Below are positions 48,701 through 57,076 of a DNA stretch of 64,000 nt, in pieces. The notes beneath the pieces are model-generated. The model saw nothing but the letters and a program-made list of their open reading frames with translations, ran no database searches and had not been told where the DNA came from. The position numbers and the translations under genes were made by a program. How positions within the stretch are numbered: the first letter of the stretch is position 1; the number at the start of each line of letters is the position of its first letter. The stretch covers positions 4,154,001 to 4,218,000 of the forward strand of contig NZ_CP011803.1 in assembly GCF_001038625.1 (NCBI RefSeq), written 5' to 3'. Source of the stretch: Clostridium carboxidivorans P7. Lineage in GTDB: Bacteria; Bacillota; Clostridia; Clostridiales; Clostridiaceae.

Positions 48701-49181
48701 ACATAACTGGATATCCACATACTCTTGCAAATTCTACAGCATCTTCTTCAGATTCAATGGGTTTTTGAACTCCAGGAATAGTTGCTACTCCTGCATTTTT
48801 AGCTGCTATTTTGGATTTAATCTTATCTCCAAGACTATCCATCATTTCTGCTGTTGGTCCTATAAATTCCATTCCAGCTTCTTCACATTTTCTTGCAAAT
48901 TCAGCATTTTCAGATAAGAAACCATATCCCGGATGTATAGCATCAACACCTTTTTTAAGTGCAAGATTTATTATTTCATCAATATTTAAGTATGCTTCTA
49001 CAGGTCCCTTATTTTTTCCGATTAAGTAAGCTTCATCTGCTTTTGTTCTAAATAAAGAACGCTTGTCTTCATCAGAATATATTGCTACTGTTCTTATACC
49101 AAGTTCTTGACACGCTCTAAAGATTCTTATTGCAATTTCACCTCTATTTGCTACAAGAACTCTTTTAAATTTCTTAACCAA
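45741..49181 (-). CDS. pyc: Pyruvate carboxylase
   Basis: Carboxylates pyruvate to oxaloacetate with ATP and bicarbonate, the anaplerotic entry to TCA-type intermediates in acetogens. The 1146-residue single-chain enzyme holds biotin carboxylase (residues 1-about 455, ATP-grasp loop KAAAGGGGRGM), carboxyltransferase (about 535-830, LLTDTTMRDAHQS start and metal ligands in HLHTHDTTG), the allosteric linker and the C-terminal biotin domain with the target Lys in EAMKMETN. Full length. A 625-base upstream gap separates it from tsaD. Confidence 0.97.
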   Translation of the reverse strand: MVKKFKRVLVANRGEIAIRIFRACQELGIRTVAIYSDEDKRSLFRTKADEAYLIGKNKGPVEAYLNIDEIINLALKKGVDAIHPGYGFLSENAEFARKCEEAGMEFIGPTAEMMDSLGDKIKSKIAAKNAGVATIPGVQKPIESEEDAVEFARVCGYPVMLKAAAGGGGRGMRIVLDEKDLIESYKSCKNEAKKAFGIDDIFIEKYVQNPKHIEVQVLGDKHGNIVHLYERDCSIQRRHQKVIEFTPAIALSEEKRNVICQDALKIAKSVGYRSAGTLEFLVDKNGNHYFIEMNPRIQVEHTVTEMVTGIDIVQSQILIAEGYELGSKEVGIDSQDDIKPRGCAIQCRITTEDPSNNFAPDTGKIDVYRTGSGFGIRLDGGNGFTGAVISPYYDSLLVKNTSWSRTFKDAIRKSIRAVKETTISGVKTNVDFLINVLNHEQFAQGKCDTNFIANHPELFDISASSPDEELRILKFIGDKVVNETRGQKTEFDVPVVPKVKIEEPLVGTKQILDEKGAEGLVDWIKNQNKLLLTDTTMRDAHQSLMATRMRTKDMVKIAKAESVIGKDLFSVEMWGGATFDVAYRFLKESPWDRLEQLRKKMPNVLFQMLIRGANAVGYKNYPDNVIREFIKQSAQSGIDVFRIFDSLNWLKGMEVAIDETLKQGKVAEACMCYTGDILDTDRDKYTLQYYINLAKEIEKTGAHILGIKDMSALLKPYAALKLIRALKDEISIPIHLHTHDTTGNGVATVLMAAHAGVDIVDTALNSMSGLTSQPALNSVVAALKNTERDTGIDLDGLQKLSDYWAAVRPVYQQFESGLKTGTAEIYKYEIPGGQYSNLKPQVESFGLGHRFEEVKEMYRQVNHMVGDIVKVTPSSKMVGDLAIFMVRNDITPETILDKAKNMTFPDSSVAFFKGMMGQPMGGFPKDLQKVVLKGEEPIVCRPGEMLPPEDFAKIKVHLKEKFKMEPTDRDTISYAMYPDVFESYLKYVKEHGDLSRMGSDIFFHGLREGETCEVEIAEGKVLIVQLLEIGKIDSRGNRIVVFEINGNRREVKIKDKVSSSRIESAGESIAMADPDNEKEIGASIPGNIVKVLVKEGDAVKEGESLVVIEAMKMETNIVAATSGTVETIFVSQGKQVESGQLLIKLK

Positions 49182-49737
49182 ATCATTCAGCCCCTTTTTA
49201 ATAAAAATCGTACTTACTTGAATATTTATTAATAATTTCTTATAAATTTTAACAACATAATATTATTATATATAAGTATTAAAATTATTTCAATTGCATT
49301 GCAAAAAAAAATTACTTGCATTTTCTAGTAAAAACTTTTGGTATGAAACTATATATGAATAAAGTGCTTATTTTGACATTCAAATTTCAAATTATTTTAT
49401 CATTCTTTTATAAGAATAATTATTATAATTTTTTATTTATATAAAAGTATTGTAATTTATTATATAATCATACAATATATACTTTATTTTATATGTAGTA
49501 TATCACATATATTTAATAAAGTATAGTATATATATCATTTTCCCGTCATTAATACTACTCAATATAGAAAATTCGTGTAAATATTTAAACGATTACACGT
49601 CAATAACTGATACACTACTTGGTACACATTACGTTCCATCCTACACAAAAAAAATAATAAATATGTCTTAACTACAGCTACTCAATGCATAAATATACAT
49701 CATCATTGTTAAATTTACATTTTTAAGTATACAAAAA
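49182..49737. other. Long pyc upstream region
   Basis: About 555 very AT-rich bases without a gene. A hairpin CGTGTAA / TTACACG occurs near 49573-49599, and a TTGACA-like box at about 49373. I see no T-box, riboswitch or repeat that I recognise. It is unusually long for this otherwise compact region and may hold a leader RNA. Confidence 0.45.
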
Positions 49738-49772
49738 AGATTTACTTAAGTTTAATTAACTTGAGTAAATCT
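49738..49772 (-). terminator. Terminator of tsaD
   Basis: AGATTTACTTAAGTT / AACTTGAGTAAATCT (one mismatch) followed on the minus strand by TTTTTTG, 35 bases after the stop. Confidence 0.8.
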
Positions 49773-49806
49773 CCCTGTTTTCATCCATTATTCTTATAAT
49801 TTAACA

Positions 49807-50832
49807 CTATCTCTCGCCAAGTTTTAAATTAGGTACGGCATTTAAATTTAATGGAGCTACATTTCCTTTAATATATTCAAAATAAGCAGCACTTCCTATC
49901 ATAGCTGCATTATCAGTACACAATATAAATTCAGGAAATAAAACTTTTATATTCTTACTATTACCTTCCTTTATTAAAGTGTCTCTAAGACAGGTATTAG
50001 CTGCAACTCCTCCTGCCACCGCAATTTTATCTACATCTTTCAACTTACAAGCCTTCATTGCATTGTCCACCAAAAAACTTACCACTGCCTTTTGAAAAGA
50101 AGCCGCTACATCTGCTCTATTTATTTCTTGTTTTTTCATTTCCATTTGATTTAAGTAATTAAGTACTGCTGACTTAAGCCCACTAAATGAAAAGTCTAAA
50201 GATTCACCATCTTGAAATCTAGCTCTTGGAAATTTTATAGCATCTGGATTTCCTTCCTTTGATATTTTATCTATTTTAGGTCCTCCTGGATATCCAAGTC
50301 CTATAGCTCTAGCAACCTTATCATATGCTTCACCTGCTGCATCATCCCTTGTCTGTCCCATAACTTCAAAATCTCCATAATCCTTCATATACACTACAAA
50401 TGTATGTCCTCCTGATACAACTAAACATACAAATGGAGGTTTTAAATCCTCATATTGTATAAAATTAGCACTTATATGTCCTTCAATATGATTTACACCT
50501 ATTAATGGTTTTCCTATAGCATATGCTAATCCTTTAGCATACTGTAGTCCTACCAGCAATGCTCCTACTAATCCCGGTCCATAGGTAACCCCTACAGCGT
50601 CTATATCCTGTAAAGTAACACCAGCCTTATCTAACGCCTCCTGAACTACTACAGCTATTGCCTCCACATGTTTTCTTGAAGCTACCTCTGGTACAACTCC
50701 ACCAAACTTAGTATGTATATCTATTTGAGATGCTATAATGTTTGATAAAACTTTTCTACCATTAACCACTACCGCTGCCGAAGTTTCATCACAACTACTT
50801 TCTATAGCAAGTATCTTTATATCTTTATCCAT
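49807..50832 (-). CDS. tsaD: tRNA N6-threonylcarbamoyladenosine transferase
   Basis: Transfers threonylcarbamoyl to A37 of ANN-decoding tRNAs with TsaB and TsaE. The 341-residue ASKHA-fold protein has [12 protein letters not shown] near the start (about residues 11-22), the metal motif HIEGH (about 113-117), SGGHT and [34 protein letters not shown] precedes the ATG. TsaB/TsaE are not in the window. A terminator follows and a MITE-like repeat lies beyond its promoter. Confidence 0.96.
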   Translation of the reverse strand: MDKDIKILAIESSCDETSAAVVVNGRKVLSNIIASQIDIHTKFGGVVPEVASRKHVEAIAVVVQEALDKAGVTLQDIDAVGVTYGPGLVGALLVGLQYAKGLAYAIGKPLIGVNHIEGHISANFIQYEDLKPPFVCLVVSGGHTFVVYMKDYGDFEVMGQTRDDAAGEAYDKVARAIGLGYPGGPKIDKISKEGNPDAIKFPRARFQDGESLDFSFSGLKSAVLNYLNQMEMKKQEINRADVAASFQKAVVSFLVDNAMKACKLKDVDKIAVAGGVAANTCLRDTLIKEGNSKNIKVLFPEFILCTDNAAMIGSAAYFEYIKGNVAPLNLNAVPNLKLGER

Positions 50833-50993
50833 AACCTTACCTCTCTTGTTTTTCCTTACTTTCTTTTATTAGGCACTAACAATAATTATACTTTATTGAA
50901 AAATTATAATCAATAATAAGCAAAATTATCGGTACATATTAATTGAATAGCACCCCATTTACTCATTATGATATAATGTTAGTATTATTTTTA

Positions 50994-51229
50994 AGAGGAC
51001 AGAGGACAATTGACAGAGGACAGTGAAGGATGATTTTTCTCCGCTTTGCTACGAAAAATCTTCAATTAAATATTTGATGACTCGTTTCACTAAAGTGAAA
51101 CATTGCTAATATATATAAATTTCAAGCTTATTTTGCGTTATGAAAATAAACTTTAAAATAAATTAGTTTTCCACGAAAGGAAGAAAACTTACCTTCATTG
51201 TCCTCTGTCCTCTGTCAATTGTCCTCTCA
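50994..51229 (-). repeat. MITE-like repeat, copy B
   Basis: About 236 bases, opposite orientation to copy A and closely similar to it end to end. Ends: GAGGACAGAGGACAATTGAC at the left and TGTCAATTGTCCTCTC at the right. The interior holds GTTTCACTAAAGTGAAAC and GATTTTTC/GAAAAATC hairpins. It occupies half of the 448-base gap between the divergent tsaD and DUF1836 genes and ends 51 bases before the latter. Confidence 0.85.
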
Positions 51230-51280
51230 AAAAAATATTGTGTCACAATATTTTTAAATTGTTATAGAATTAGGAGGATA

Positions 51281-51877
51281 ATGAAATTGAATATAGATAA
51301 TGAATCCTTAAAAAAGCTATTAGAAGAAGTTTGTTCTTTTGAACAGTTAGAATTTTCGGGCATACCTGATATAGATTTATATATGGATCAAGTAACTACT
51401 TTTATTGATGATAAGTTTTCTCATTTAAAAAGAAATGAGAAAGACACAGCTATTACTAAAACAATGATAAATAATTATACCAAGGCTGGAATTTTAATGC
51501 CTCCCAAAAAGAAAAAATACTCTAGGCAACATATGGTATTAATCATACTAACATATTACTTAAAGCAGATTTTATCTATAAATGACATACAAGAACTATT
51601 TGCTCCTATAGTTGAAGATATAAATAAATCAGAAGATAGCAAAGTAGATTTAAACGATATTTATAATAATTTTTTAGATATAGAAAAAAAAGAGACAGAG
51701 GATTTTAAGTTAGCTTTTGAAAAAAGCTTAGATTGTCAGCATAATGATAAAAATAAAGAGGATACAAGCAAGTTAATTATAATTGTAATTAAACTTATAC
51801 TTAAATCTAGTATTGAAAAAAGAATGGCTGAGAAAATAATTGATGAATTTTTTAAAGATGAAAAGCTAAAGGGCTAG
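51281..51877 (+). CDS. DUF1836 domain protein (putative MerR-like regulator)
   Basis: A 198-residue soluble protein. The central part (TITKTMINNYTKAGILMPPKKKKYSRQHMVLIILTYYLKQ pattern, about 57-98) is the DUF1836 signature and looks like a MerR-type winged helix: the helix TKTMINNYTKAG followed by a Lys-rich wing. The C-terminal half is acidic and helical, perhaps for dimerisation. Known members are uncharacterised regulators in Clostridia. AGGAGG lies before the ATG. It stands alone and its promoter may lie in or against the adjacent MITE-like repeat. Confidence 0.8.
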   Translation: MKLNIDNESLKKLLEEVCSFEQLEFSGIPDIDLYMDQVTTFIDDKFSHLKRNEKDTAITKTMINNYTKAGILMPPKKKKYSRQHMVLIILTYYLKQILSINDIQELFAPIVEDINKSEDSKVDLNDIYNNFLDIEKKETEDFKLAFEKSLDCQHNDKNKEDTSKLIIIVIKLILKSSIEKRMAEKIIDEFFKDEKLKG

Positions 51878-51893
51878 TTAATATTCCTTTAGC

Positions 51894-52526
51894 TTAAAAT
51901 AGCTTTGTCAAACAATCTTTACAAATGATTGTTTTTCCGTTGTTTGCAGAAATTGAATTCTCCTTCTTTATTTTTTTCCCGCATATTTCACAATGTAATT
52001 TATCATTTTGGGATAAGTTTGTACAAGGCTCAGAATTATGTACTTTGGGTGACTTTGATTTGTTTGGAGGAGGAGAATACTGTATTGGTTCCTCAACAAT
52101 TTCTCTTTTTAAAATTTTATAATCCATAAAATAAGTGCTTTCTCCAAAAAGTTCTAATTCAAATCTAGGATTTATTTGGTCATAGAATTCCTCTATTATA
52201 AGTCTCCTTACTTGAGCATCATTAATTATGAGCCCGCTCTTTTCAATACCATCAAATATGCTTTTAGTAATATTATTGGTATCCGGATGCCTTTTTTTAC
52301 TTTTATAATATACTTTAAGTACAGCTATTAAAGCTTCACTTAGTACTACTCCAGGATTTTGACACCTGGCCTCATAAGCTATTTCCTCTTCGTAAAGAGC
52401 ATACCTATCGTGATATTTTCCTGAATTATAAGGTAAAATAGCCCTACCATTGACATTAAATAATTTAAAATTGGATTTAGATAAAGGCGAACCTTTTACT
52501 ATGACTTTGGCATAAGTTTTTATCAT
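51894..52526 (-). CDS. RusA-family Holliday junction resolvase-like protein with zinc ribbon
   Basis: A 210-residue protein. Residues 1-137 match the RusA fold, with the catalytic region KKRHPDTNNITKSIFDGI and LIINDAQV. E. coli RusA uses three Asp; here Asp82 and Asp103 align but the middle one is Asn84, so nuclease activity may be altered or this may be a subfamily norm. A Pro/Ser-rich linker (about 148-168) leads to a zinc ribbon with C179, C182, C202 and C205. RusA genes are usually prophage-derived; no other phage gene is nearby. Cleavage of four-way DNA junctions is the family function. Confidence 0.8.
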   Translation of the reverse strand: MIKTYAKVIVKGSPLSKSNFKLFNVNGRAILPYNSGKYHDRYALYEEEIAYEARCQNPGVVLSEALIAVLKVYYKSKKRHPDTNNITKSIFDGIEKSGLIINDAQVRRLIIEEFYDQINPRFELELFGESTYFMDYKILKREIVEEPIQYSPPPNKSKSPKVHNSEPCTNLSQNDKLHCEICGKKIKKENSISANNGKTIICKDCLTKLF

Positions 52527-52604
52527 TAATTTCTGCTCCTTCTGTTCATATCATACCTTATCATGCTACATCTTAATTTAAAAATAATGCGATGCAACCT
52601 TTTC

Positions 52605-52868
52605 AGAGGACAGAGGACAATTGACAGAGGACAGTGAAGGATGATTTTTCTCCGTTTCACTACAAAAAATCTTTAATTTTAAAAAGCTCACGTTTTTTTG
52701 TTTTTAACAAATTCTTTCTAAGCAAAATTATCTGAAAACCATAGATTTTAGCTTCCTGCTTAAAAGAAATTTTGCTTTAGCAAAACAAGTGCAAAAATAA
52801 ATTAGTTTTCTGACGTAAGAAGGAAACCTCACCTTCATTGTCCTCTGTCCTCTGTCAAATGTCCTCTG
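52605..52868 (-). repeat. MITE-like repeat, copy C (diverged interior)
   Basis: About 264 bases in the same orientation as copy B. The ends (CAGAGGACAGAGGACAATTG and GTCCTCTGTCAAATGTCCTC) and the adjacent GTGAAGGATGATTTTTCTCCG are shared, while the centre is longer and different. Flanks GCAACCTTTT and AAAAAGTTGTG extend the inverted repeat. The 74-codon open frame across its right end is not credible as a gene. The rest of 52527-53026 shows no gene. Confidence 0.85.
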
Positions 52869-53026
52869 AAAAAGTTGTGTTACTATGTACTCATTATATA
52901 AAATTACACTAACACATATTATCATTATAATAGTAACAATTATTACTTTCAATAAATAAAGATAACCAACTAGCTTATACTAAATTGGTTATCTTCATAA
53001 TGGTGGTATTTTTATTTTATTAGTTA

Positions 53027-53395
53027 CTAAACAGCTTTATCTATTTTTTTAGTAGCTATGATGTTAACACCTGTACCTGCTATATTTTTCACTACTACAT
53101 CTCCAATATTGATAGGTGCTTTTACTACTATTCCTTTTAGCTCTTTCACACAATCAAATATTTTACCCTTAGGTACATCACTTTCAGTTTTAACTGGAAC
53201 TACATCAATAGTTCCATACTCTACATATACAGAAGAAGTTACTATTCTAGTTGGATTTGTGCATTCCTTTTCTCCATATTCTGCACCTTTTTTACAAGTA
53301 TTACCAGTAACTTCTAAGACTTTGTCACCTTCTAATTTAACTTGAAGCTGGCATCCCATAGGACATCCAATACATACTAAATCTCTTATACTCAT
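53027..53395 (-). CDS. DUF1667 Fe-S protein (GlpABC-like operon, third gene)
   Basis: A 122-residue protein with a Cys-rich N-terminus (CIGCPMGCQLQV, C32 in NTCKKG, C46) like the [4Fe-4S] domain of molybdopterin oxidoreductases, which defines DUF1667. It probably passes electrons for the two flavoproteins encoded just upstream (gap of four bases). This three-gene set is common in Firmicutes and is usually annotated as anaerobic glycerol-3-phosphate oxidation. The electron acceptor is unknown. Confidence 0.85.
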   Translation of the reverse strand: MSIRDLVCIGCPMGCQLQVKLEGDKVLEVTGNTCKKGAEYGEKECTNPTRIVTSSVYVEYGTIDVVPVKTESDVPKGKIFDCVKELKGIVVKAPINIGDVVVKNIAGTGVNIIATKKIDKAV

Positions 53396-53399
53396 TTTA

Positions 53400-54659
53400 C
53401 TACTCCCTCTCTACCTTAATAGTGATTTTTTCGCAATTTGAATACTTTTCAAACATTGCTTTAGTAAGTTTCACTGTTTCCATTTCTCCTGGAGTAAGAA
53501 TCCTCTTCTTTATATGCATTTCTCTTTGGTCATCGAAATACACAGCTATGAAACTATTCTTAAATACATCGCCTACTCTAAATCTAACATCTATATGGTC
53601 TTCTACATTTTCAGGATTTACATACTTAGGAACTGTATATCTAACCCCTTCTGTAGCAACAATTTCTACCTTTTTGCCATCTGATTTCTTTCCCTTTATA
53701 TATTCAACTGCATTTTTACCTGCATTAACACTTTCAAGAGTAACATTGTCAACTAAGTCGTGAACATGAAGTACATTTCCACAAGCGAATATTCCTTCTT
53801 GATTTGTTTCAAGTCTTTCATCTACTTCTGGTCCTCCAGTTATATTTGAAAGCTTAACATTAGCTTTTCTTGAAAGTTCATTTTCTGGAAGTAATCCAAC
53901 AGAAAGAAGTAATGTATCACAAGGAATATATTCTTCTGTTCCCTTTACTGGCTTTCTATCCTTACCTACTTCTGCTATAGTAACACCTTCAACTCTATCT
54001 TTACCTTTTATATTAGTTACTGTATAACTTAACTTTAAAGGTATATCAAAATCATCAAGGCATTGTACTATGTTTCTCTTTAATCCACCTGAATATGGCA
54101 TAAGCTCAACTACTGCCTTAACTTTTGCTCCTTCAAGAGTCATTCTTCTTGCCATTATAAGTCCAATATCTCCTGAACCCAATATAACAACTTCTTTTCC
54201 AGGCATATATCCTTCTACATTAACAAATTTTTGAGCTGTACCTGCAGTATATATACCAGCACATCTGCTTCCAGGTATATTTATAGCTCCTCTTGGTCTT
54301 TCTCTACATCCCATAGCTAAGATTACAGACTTAGCTTTTATCTCAATTATTCCATCATCTTCATTAACTGCTGTAATAACCTTATCATCGCTTAAATCAA
54401 GTACCATTGTATTTAATTTATATGGTATTTTCATATCTAAAACTTTATCTATAAATCTTTGAGCATATTCAGGACCTGTTAATTCTTCTTTAAAAGTATG
54501 AAGTCCAAATCCATTATGAATACACTGATTTAATATTCCACCTAATTGATTATCTCTTTCTAATATTATAATGTTATCTATTCCTTGCTCTTTAGCTGAA
54601 ACTGCAGCTGCAAGTCCTGCTGGGCCACCGCCGATTATAACTATATCATATTCTTGCAT
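53400..54659 (-). CDS. FAD/NAD(P)-dependent oxidoreductase (GlpABC-like operon, second gene)
   Basis: A 419-residue pyridine-nucleotide-disulfide-type flavoprotein. GGGPAGLAAAVSA (about residues 10-22) binds FAD and ILGSGDIGLIMARR (about 157-170) binds a nucleotide. QCIHNGFGLHTFKEELTGPEYA and AMGCRERPRGAINIPGSRCAGIYTAG are typical of the group next to GlpA-like proteins. It follows the DAO-type dehydrogenase by 55 bases and precedes DUF1667. It probably relays electrons from the substrate-oxidising flavoprotein. GAGGG precedes the ATG. Confidence 0.88.
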   Translation of the reverse strand: MQEYDIVIIGGGPAGLAAAVSAKEQGIDNIIILERDNQLGGILNQCIHNGFGLHTFKEELTGPEYAQRFIDKVLDMKIPYKLNTMVLDLSDDKVITAVNEDDGIIEIKAKSVILAMGCRERPRGAINIPGSRCAGIYTAGTAQKFVNVEGYMPGKEVVILGSGDIGLIMARRMTLEGAKVKAVVELMPYSGGLKRNIVQCLDDFDIPLKLSYTVTNIKGKDRVEGVTIAEVGKDRKPVKGTEEYIPCDTLLLSVGLLPENELSRKANVKLSNITGGPEVDERLETNQEGIFACGNVLHVHDLVDNVTLESVNAGKNAVEYIKGKKSDGKKVEIVATEGVRYTVPKYVNPENVEDHIDVRFRVGDVFKNSFIAVYFDDQREMHIKKRILTPGEMETVKLTKAMFEKYSNCEKITIKVERE

Positions 54660-54714
54660 TTTTTAACCCTCCAAATATTATAAAATATATATATTTTACG
54701 TTATTGCCTAATTA

Positions 54715-56151
54715 TTATATGCTTTCTTTATCTTTACCCACTAATAAATTTGATTCTCCACCAAATTTAGTTACATCAGTACGTGCTATTCCAAGTTCTC
54801 TTGATAAAATTTCAACTATTTTTGTTGAACAAAAACCAGATTGGCATCTTCCCATTCCTGCTCTAGTTCTCTTTTTAACACCATCAAGTGTAGTTGCTCC
54901 AAGTGGTCTCTTTATAGCATTTACGATTTCACCTTCAGTAACTGTTTCACATCTACAAACCATTTTTCCGTATCTAGCATCTTTAGCTATAAGCTGTTTT
55001 CTTTCCTCATTGTTCATTTCTCTGAATTTAGGTATTCCTTTTCTTATTGGATTAAAATCTGCATTTTTATCTGGATTTAATTTTGCAACTACCATATCTC
55101 TTATCATTTCAGCCACAGCTGGAGCACTTGAAAGACCTGGTGATTCTATTCCAGTAGCATTTATAAAGTTTTTAGCATCTTTTGGTTCACCAATTATAAA
55201 GTCATTTTCTGTACAATGTGCTCTAAGTCCTGAAAAAGATGTAATTACTTGTCTCATTGGTATTTGTTTAACACTTAGTGCAGCCCTAGATACTATATCA
55301 TCAATACCTTCTCTTGTTGTAGTTAAATCTGTTTTATCTTCTAAATCAACTGCATTAGGTCCAACAAGTAAATTTCCATCAACTGTTGGTGTAACTAAAA
55401 CACCTTTACCTAATTTAGTTGGAAGCTGGAATATAGTTTTGGAAACCATATCTCCTACAACTTTATCAAATAAGCAATATTCACCTTTTCTTGGTGCTAT
55501 ATGAATTTTTCTTTCACTAACCATATTGTTTATTTCATCTGAGAACAATCCAGCTGCATTTATAACTAATTTTGTTTCTATATCACCTTTGTTTGTTTTT
55601 AAAATGTATTTTTCTCCACTTTTCTCTATACCTTTTACTTCTGTTTCAAATCTAAATTCTACTCCATTAGTTGAAGCATTTTCAGCTAAAGCTATAGTCA
55701 TTTCATAAGGACAAACAATTCCACCAGTTGGTGCATATAAAGCTGCTACCACTTCATCTGATAAATTAGGCTCCATTTTTCTAGCTTCATTTCCATCAAG
55801 TATCTGAAGATCTGGAACTCCATTTTCTTCTCCTTTTTTCTTTAATTCACGAAGTCCATCCATATCCTTTTCGTCAAAGCACAATACAAAAGATCCGTTT
55901 CTCTTAAATGGAAAATCTAATTCCTCTGATAGTTTGTCAAACATTGTGTTTCCTTTTGCATTTAGTTTTCCCTTTAAAGTTTCAGGTTTTGCATCGAAAC
56001 CAGCATGAACTATAGCACTATTAGCTTTAGTAGTTCCATTTGCTAAATCCACATTTTTTTCAACCACACAAGTATTCAATTTATATCTTGATAATTCTCT
56101 AGCCACTGCACACCCAATTACACCAGTTCCTATAATTGTTACATCAAACAT
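54715..56151 (-). CDS. FAD-dependent dehydrogenase, GlpA / L-2-hydroxyglutarate-oxidase-like
   Basis: A 478-residue flavoenzyme with the DAO fold (IIGTGVIGCAVARELSRY, residues 5-22) and a C-terminal BFD-like [2Fe-2S] domain (CRCETVTEGEI and GRCQSGFC, about 397-442). This layout is that of anaerobic glycerol-3-phosphate dehydrogenase GlpA. Substrate specificity is not certain; L-2-hydroxyacids are possible. GGAGGAGG precedes the ATG, and a strong terminator-like hairpin sits just before that site, so expression is probably controlled by antitermination. Confidence 0.88.
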   Translation of the reverse strand: MFDVTIIGTGVIGCAVARELSRYKLNTCVVEKNVDLANGTTKANSAIVHAGFDAKPETLKGKLNAKGNTMFDKLSEELDFPFKRNGSFVLCFDEKDMDGLRELKKKGEENGVPDLQILDGNEARKMEPNLSDEVVAALYAPTGGIVCPYEMTIALAENASTNGVEFRFETEVKGIEKSGEKYILKTNKGDIETKLVINAAGLFSDEINNMVSERKIHIAPRKGEYCLFDKVVGDMVSKTIFQLPTKLGKGVLVTPTVDGNLLVGPNAVDLEDKTDLTTTREGIDDIVSRAALSVKQIPMRQVITSFSGLRAHCTENDFIIGEPKDAKNFINATGIESPGLSSAPAVAEMIRDMVVAKLNPDKNADFNPIRKGIPKFREMNNEERKQLIAKDARYGKMVCRCETVTEGEIVNAIKRPLGATTLDGVKKRTRAGMGRCQSGFCSTKIVEILSRELGIARTDVTKFGGESNLLVGKDKESI

Positions 56152-56180
56152 TATAATTTACCTCCTCCAAAATATAAAAA

Positions 56181-56232
56181 AAGAGAGCTCAAAATTAAGA
56201 TATTTTTATATATCTTAAAATTTGGCTCTCTT
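56181..56232 (-). promoter_or_regulatory. Attenuator-like terminator in the leader of the GlpA-like operon
   Basis: AAGAGAGCC..AAGATAT / ATATCTT..GAGCTCTCTT forms a long hairpin followed by a T-rich tail, ending about 12 bases before the GGAGGAGG ribosome site. It is downstream of the promoter at 56277-56305. It could alternatively terminate the upstream acs accessory transcript. GlpP-type antitermination is known for glpD leaders; no glpP is in the window. Confidence 0.65.
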
Positions 56233-56276
56233 AAACTCCGCCTTAATAATTAACTTTTAAAGTTCATCTTTTTTAT

Positions 56277-56305
56277 ATTTTAGCATATTTATATGCAATA
56301 TGCAA
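56277..56305 (-). promoter_or_regulatory. Probable promoter of the GlpA-like operon
   Basis: TTGCAT (56300-56305), 17 bases, TAAAAT (56277-56282), giving a leader of about 120 bases that contains the terminator-like hairpin. Confidence 0.5.
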
Positions 56306-56368
56306 CCATCTAAACGTTTTAATTTTAGACAAATGCCATTATTATGCTTAACGGAGCTAGTCCCCAAT

Positions 56369-57004
56369 CTATTTAGAATAGGCCAGCTTAGTAATTGTTC
56401 CTATAGAAACATCTCCAACTACAGCTAAATCTTCTGCCGTAAAATAAAAAGGTACATTGGCATCAAACAATATTTGTGATGATGCACTAAACTCTTCGTC
56501 GCCTTCCCATAGGGCAAAAGTTACATATATATTGTTTAAAAATTGAAACTTATAAGCTATGTCACCCATGCTTACCTTTTCTGCTCCAATTTTTTCAAAA
56601 ACCTCTTTAAATTTATCAAGTTTATTACCAAAAGTTTTAGATAGTCTTAAAAGACATCTTCCATAAAAATTATTATAGTAAACATTCCCACCATCTACAT
56701 CTCTATAGGTTATATTTTTATTGATTGGTGCAATACCTTTTGAATTCATAAGATATCTTAACAGTAAAGTTTTCGGTGGATATTTATCTATTTCTGACCC
56801 ATCTTCTTTTAAAACATCTCCACTAGGATATTTTACTATTATATTTTCTCCCATAAGCTTTACTATAAATTCACATTTTTCTTCATCGTAAATACATCCA
56901 CTATTTTGAGCCATCTCTCTAGGATCAAAGTTTTTTAATATACTTTTATTATAATCATATGGTATTTTATCTTTTCTTTTTTCTTCTATAGCAACATTAT
57001 CCAT
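56369..57004 (-). CDS. DUF3786 domain protein (acs operon accessory)
   Basis: A 211-residue soluble protein, recognised as DUF3786 from LKNFDPREMAQNSGCIYD near the start and the C-terminal FALWEGDEEFSASSQILFDANVPFYFTAEDLAVVGD. The family is found mostly in anaerobes and often near CODH/ACS or corrinoid genes; no function is established. I start at the ATG at 57004, which has AAAGG nine bases away; in-frame ATGs at 57016 and 57046 lack proper spacing. It is last in the acs accessory series, after the His-rich protein with a hairpin between. Confidence 0.8.
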   Translation of the reverse strand: MDNVAIEEKRKDKIPYDYNKSILKNFDPREMAQNSGCIYDEEKCEFIVKLMGENIIVKYPSGDVLKEDGSEIDKYPPKTLLLRYLMNSKGIAPINKNITYRDVDGGNVYYNNFYGRCLLRLSKTFGNKLDKFKEVFEKIGAEKVSMGDIAYKFQFLNNIYVTFALWEGDEEFSASSQILFDANVPFYFTAEDLAVVGDVSIGTITKLAYSK

Positions 57005-57039
57005 AAATACTTTCATCCTTTCAGTTCTTATACTATAAT

Positions 57040-57067
57040 AACTCACAAAATAGACACTTTGTGAGTT
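57040..57067 (-). other. Intercistronic hairpin before the DUF3786 stop-distal gap
   Basis: AACTCACAAA / TTTGTGAGTT between the His-rich protein and DUF3786 genes, without a T run. Probably a processing or stability element. Confidence 0.4.
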
Positions 57068-57076
57068 ATTATTAAA

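Noticed and set aside
52728..52952. Minus-strand 74-codon frame
   Set aside because: It runs through the right end of MITE-like copy C and has no family resemblance or ribosome site.
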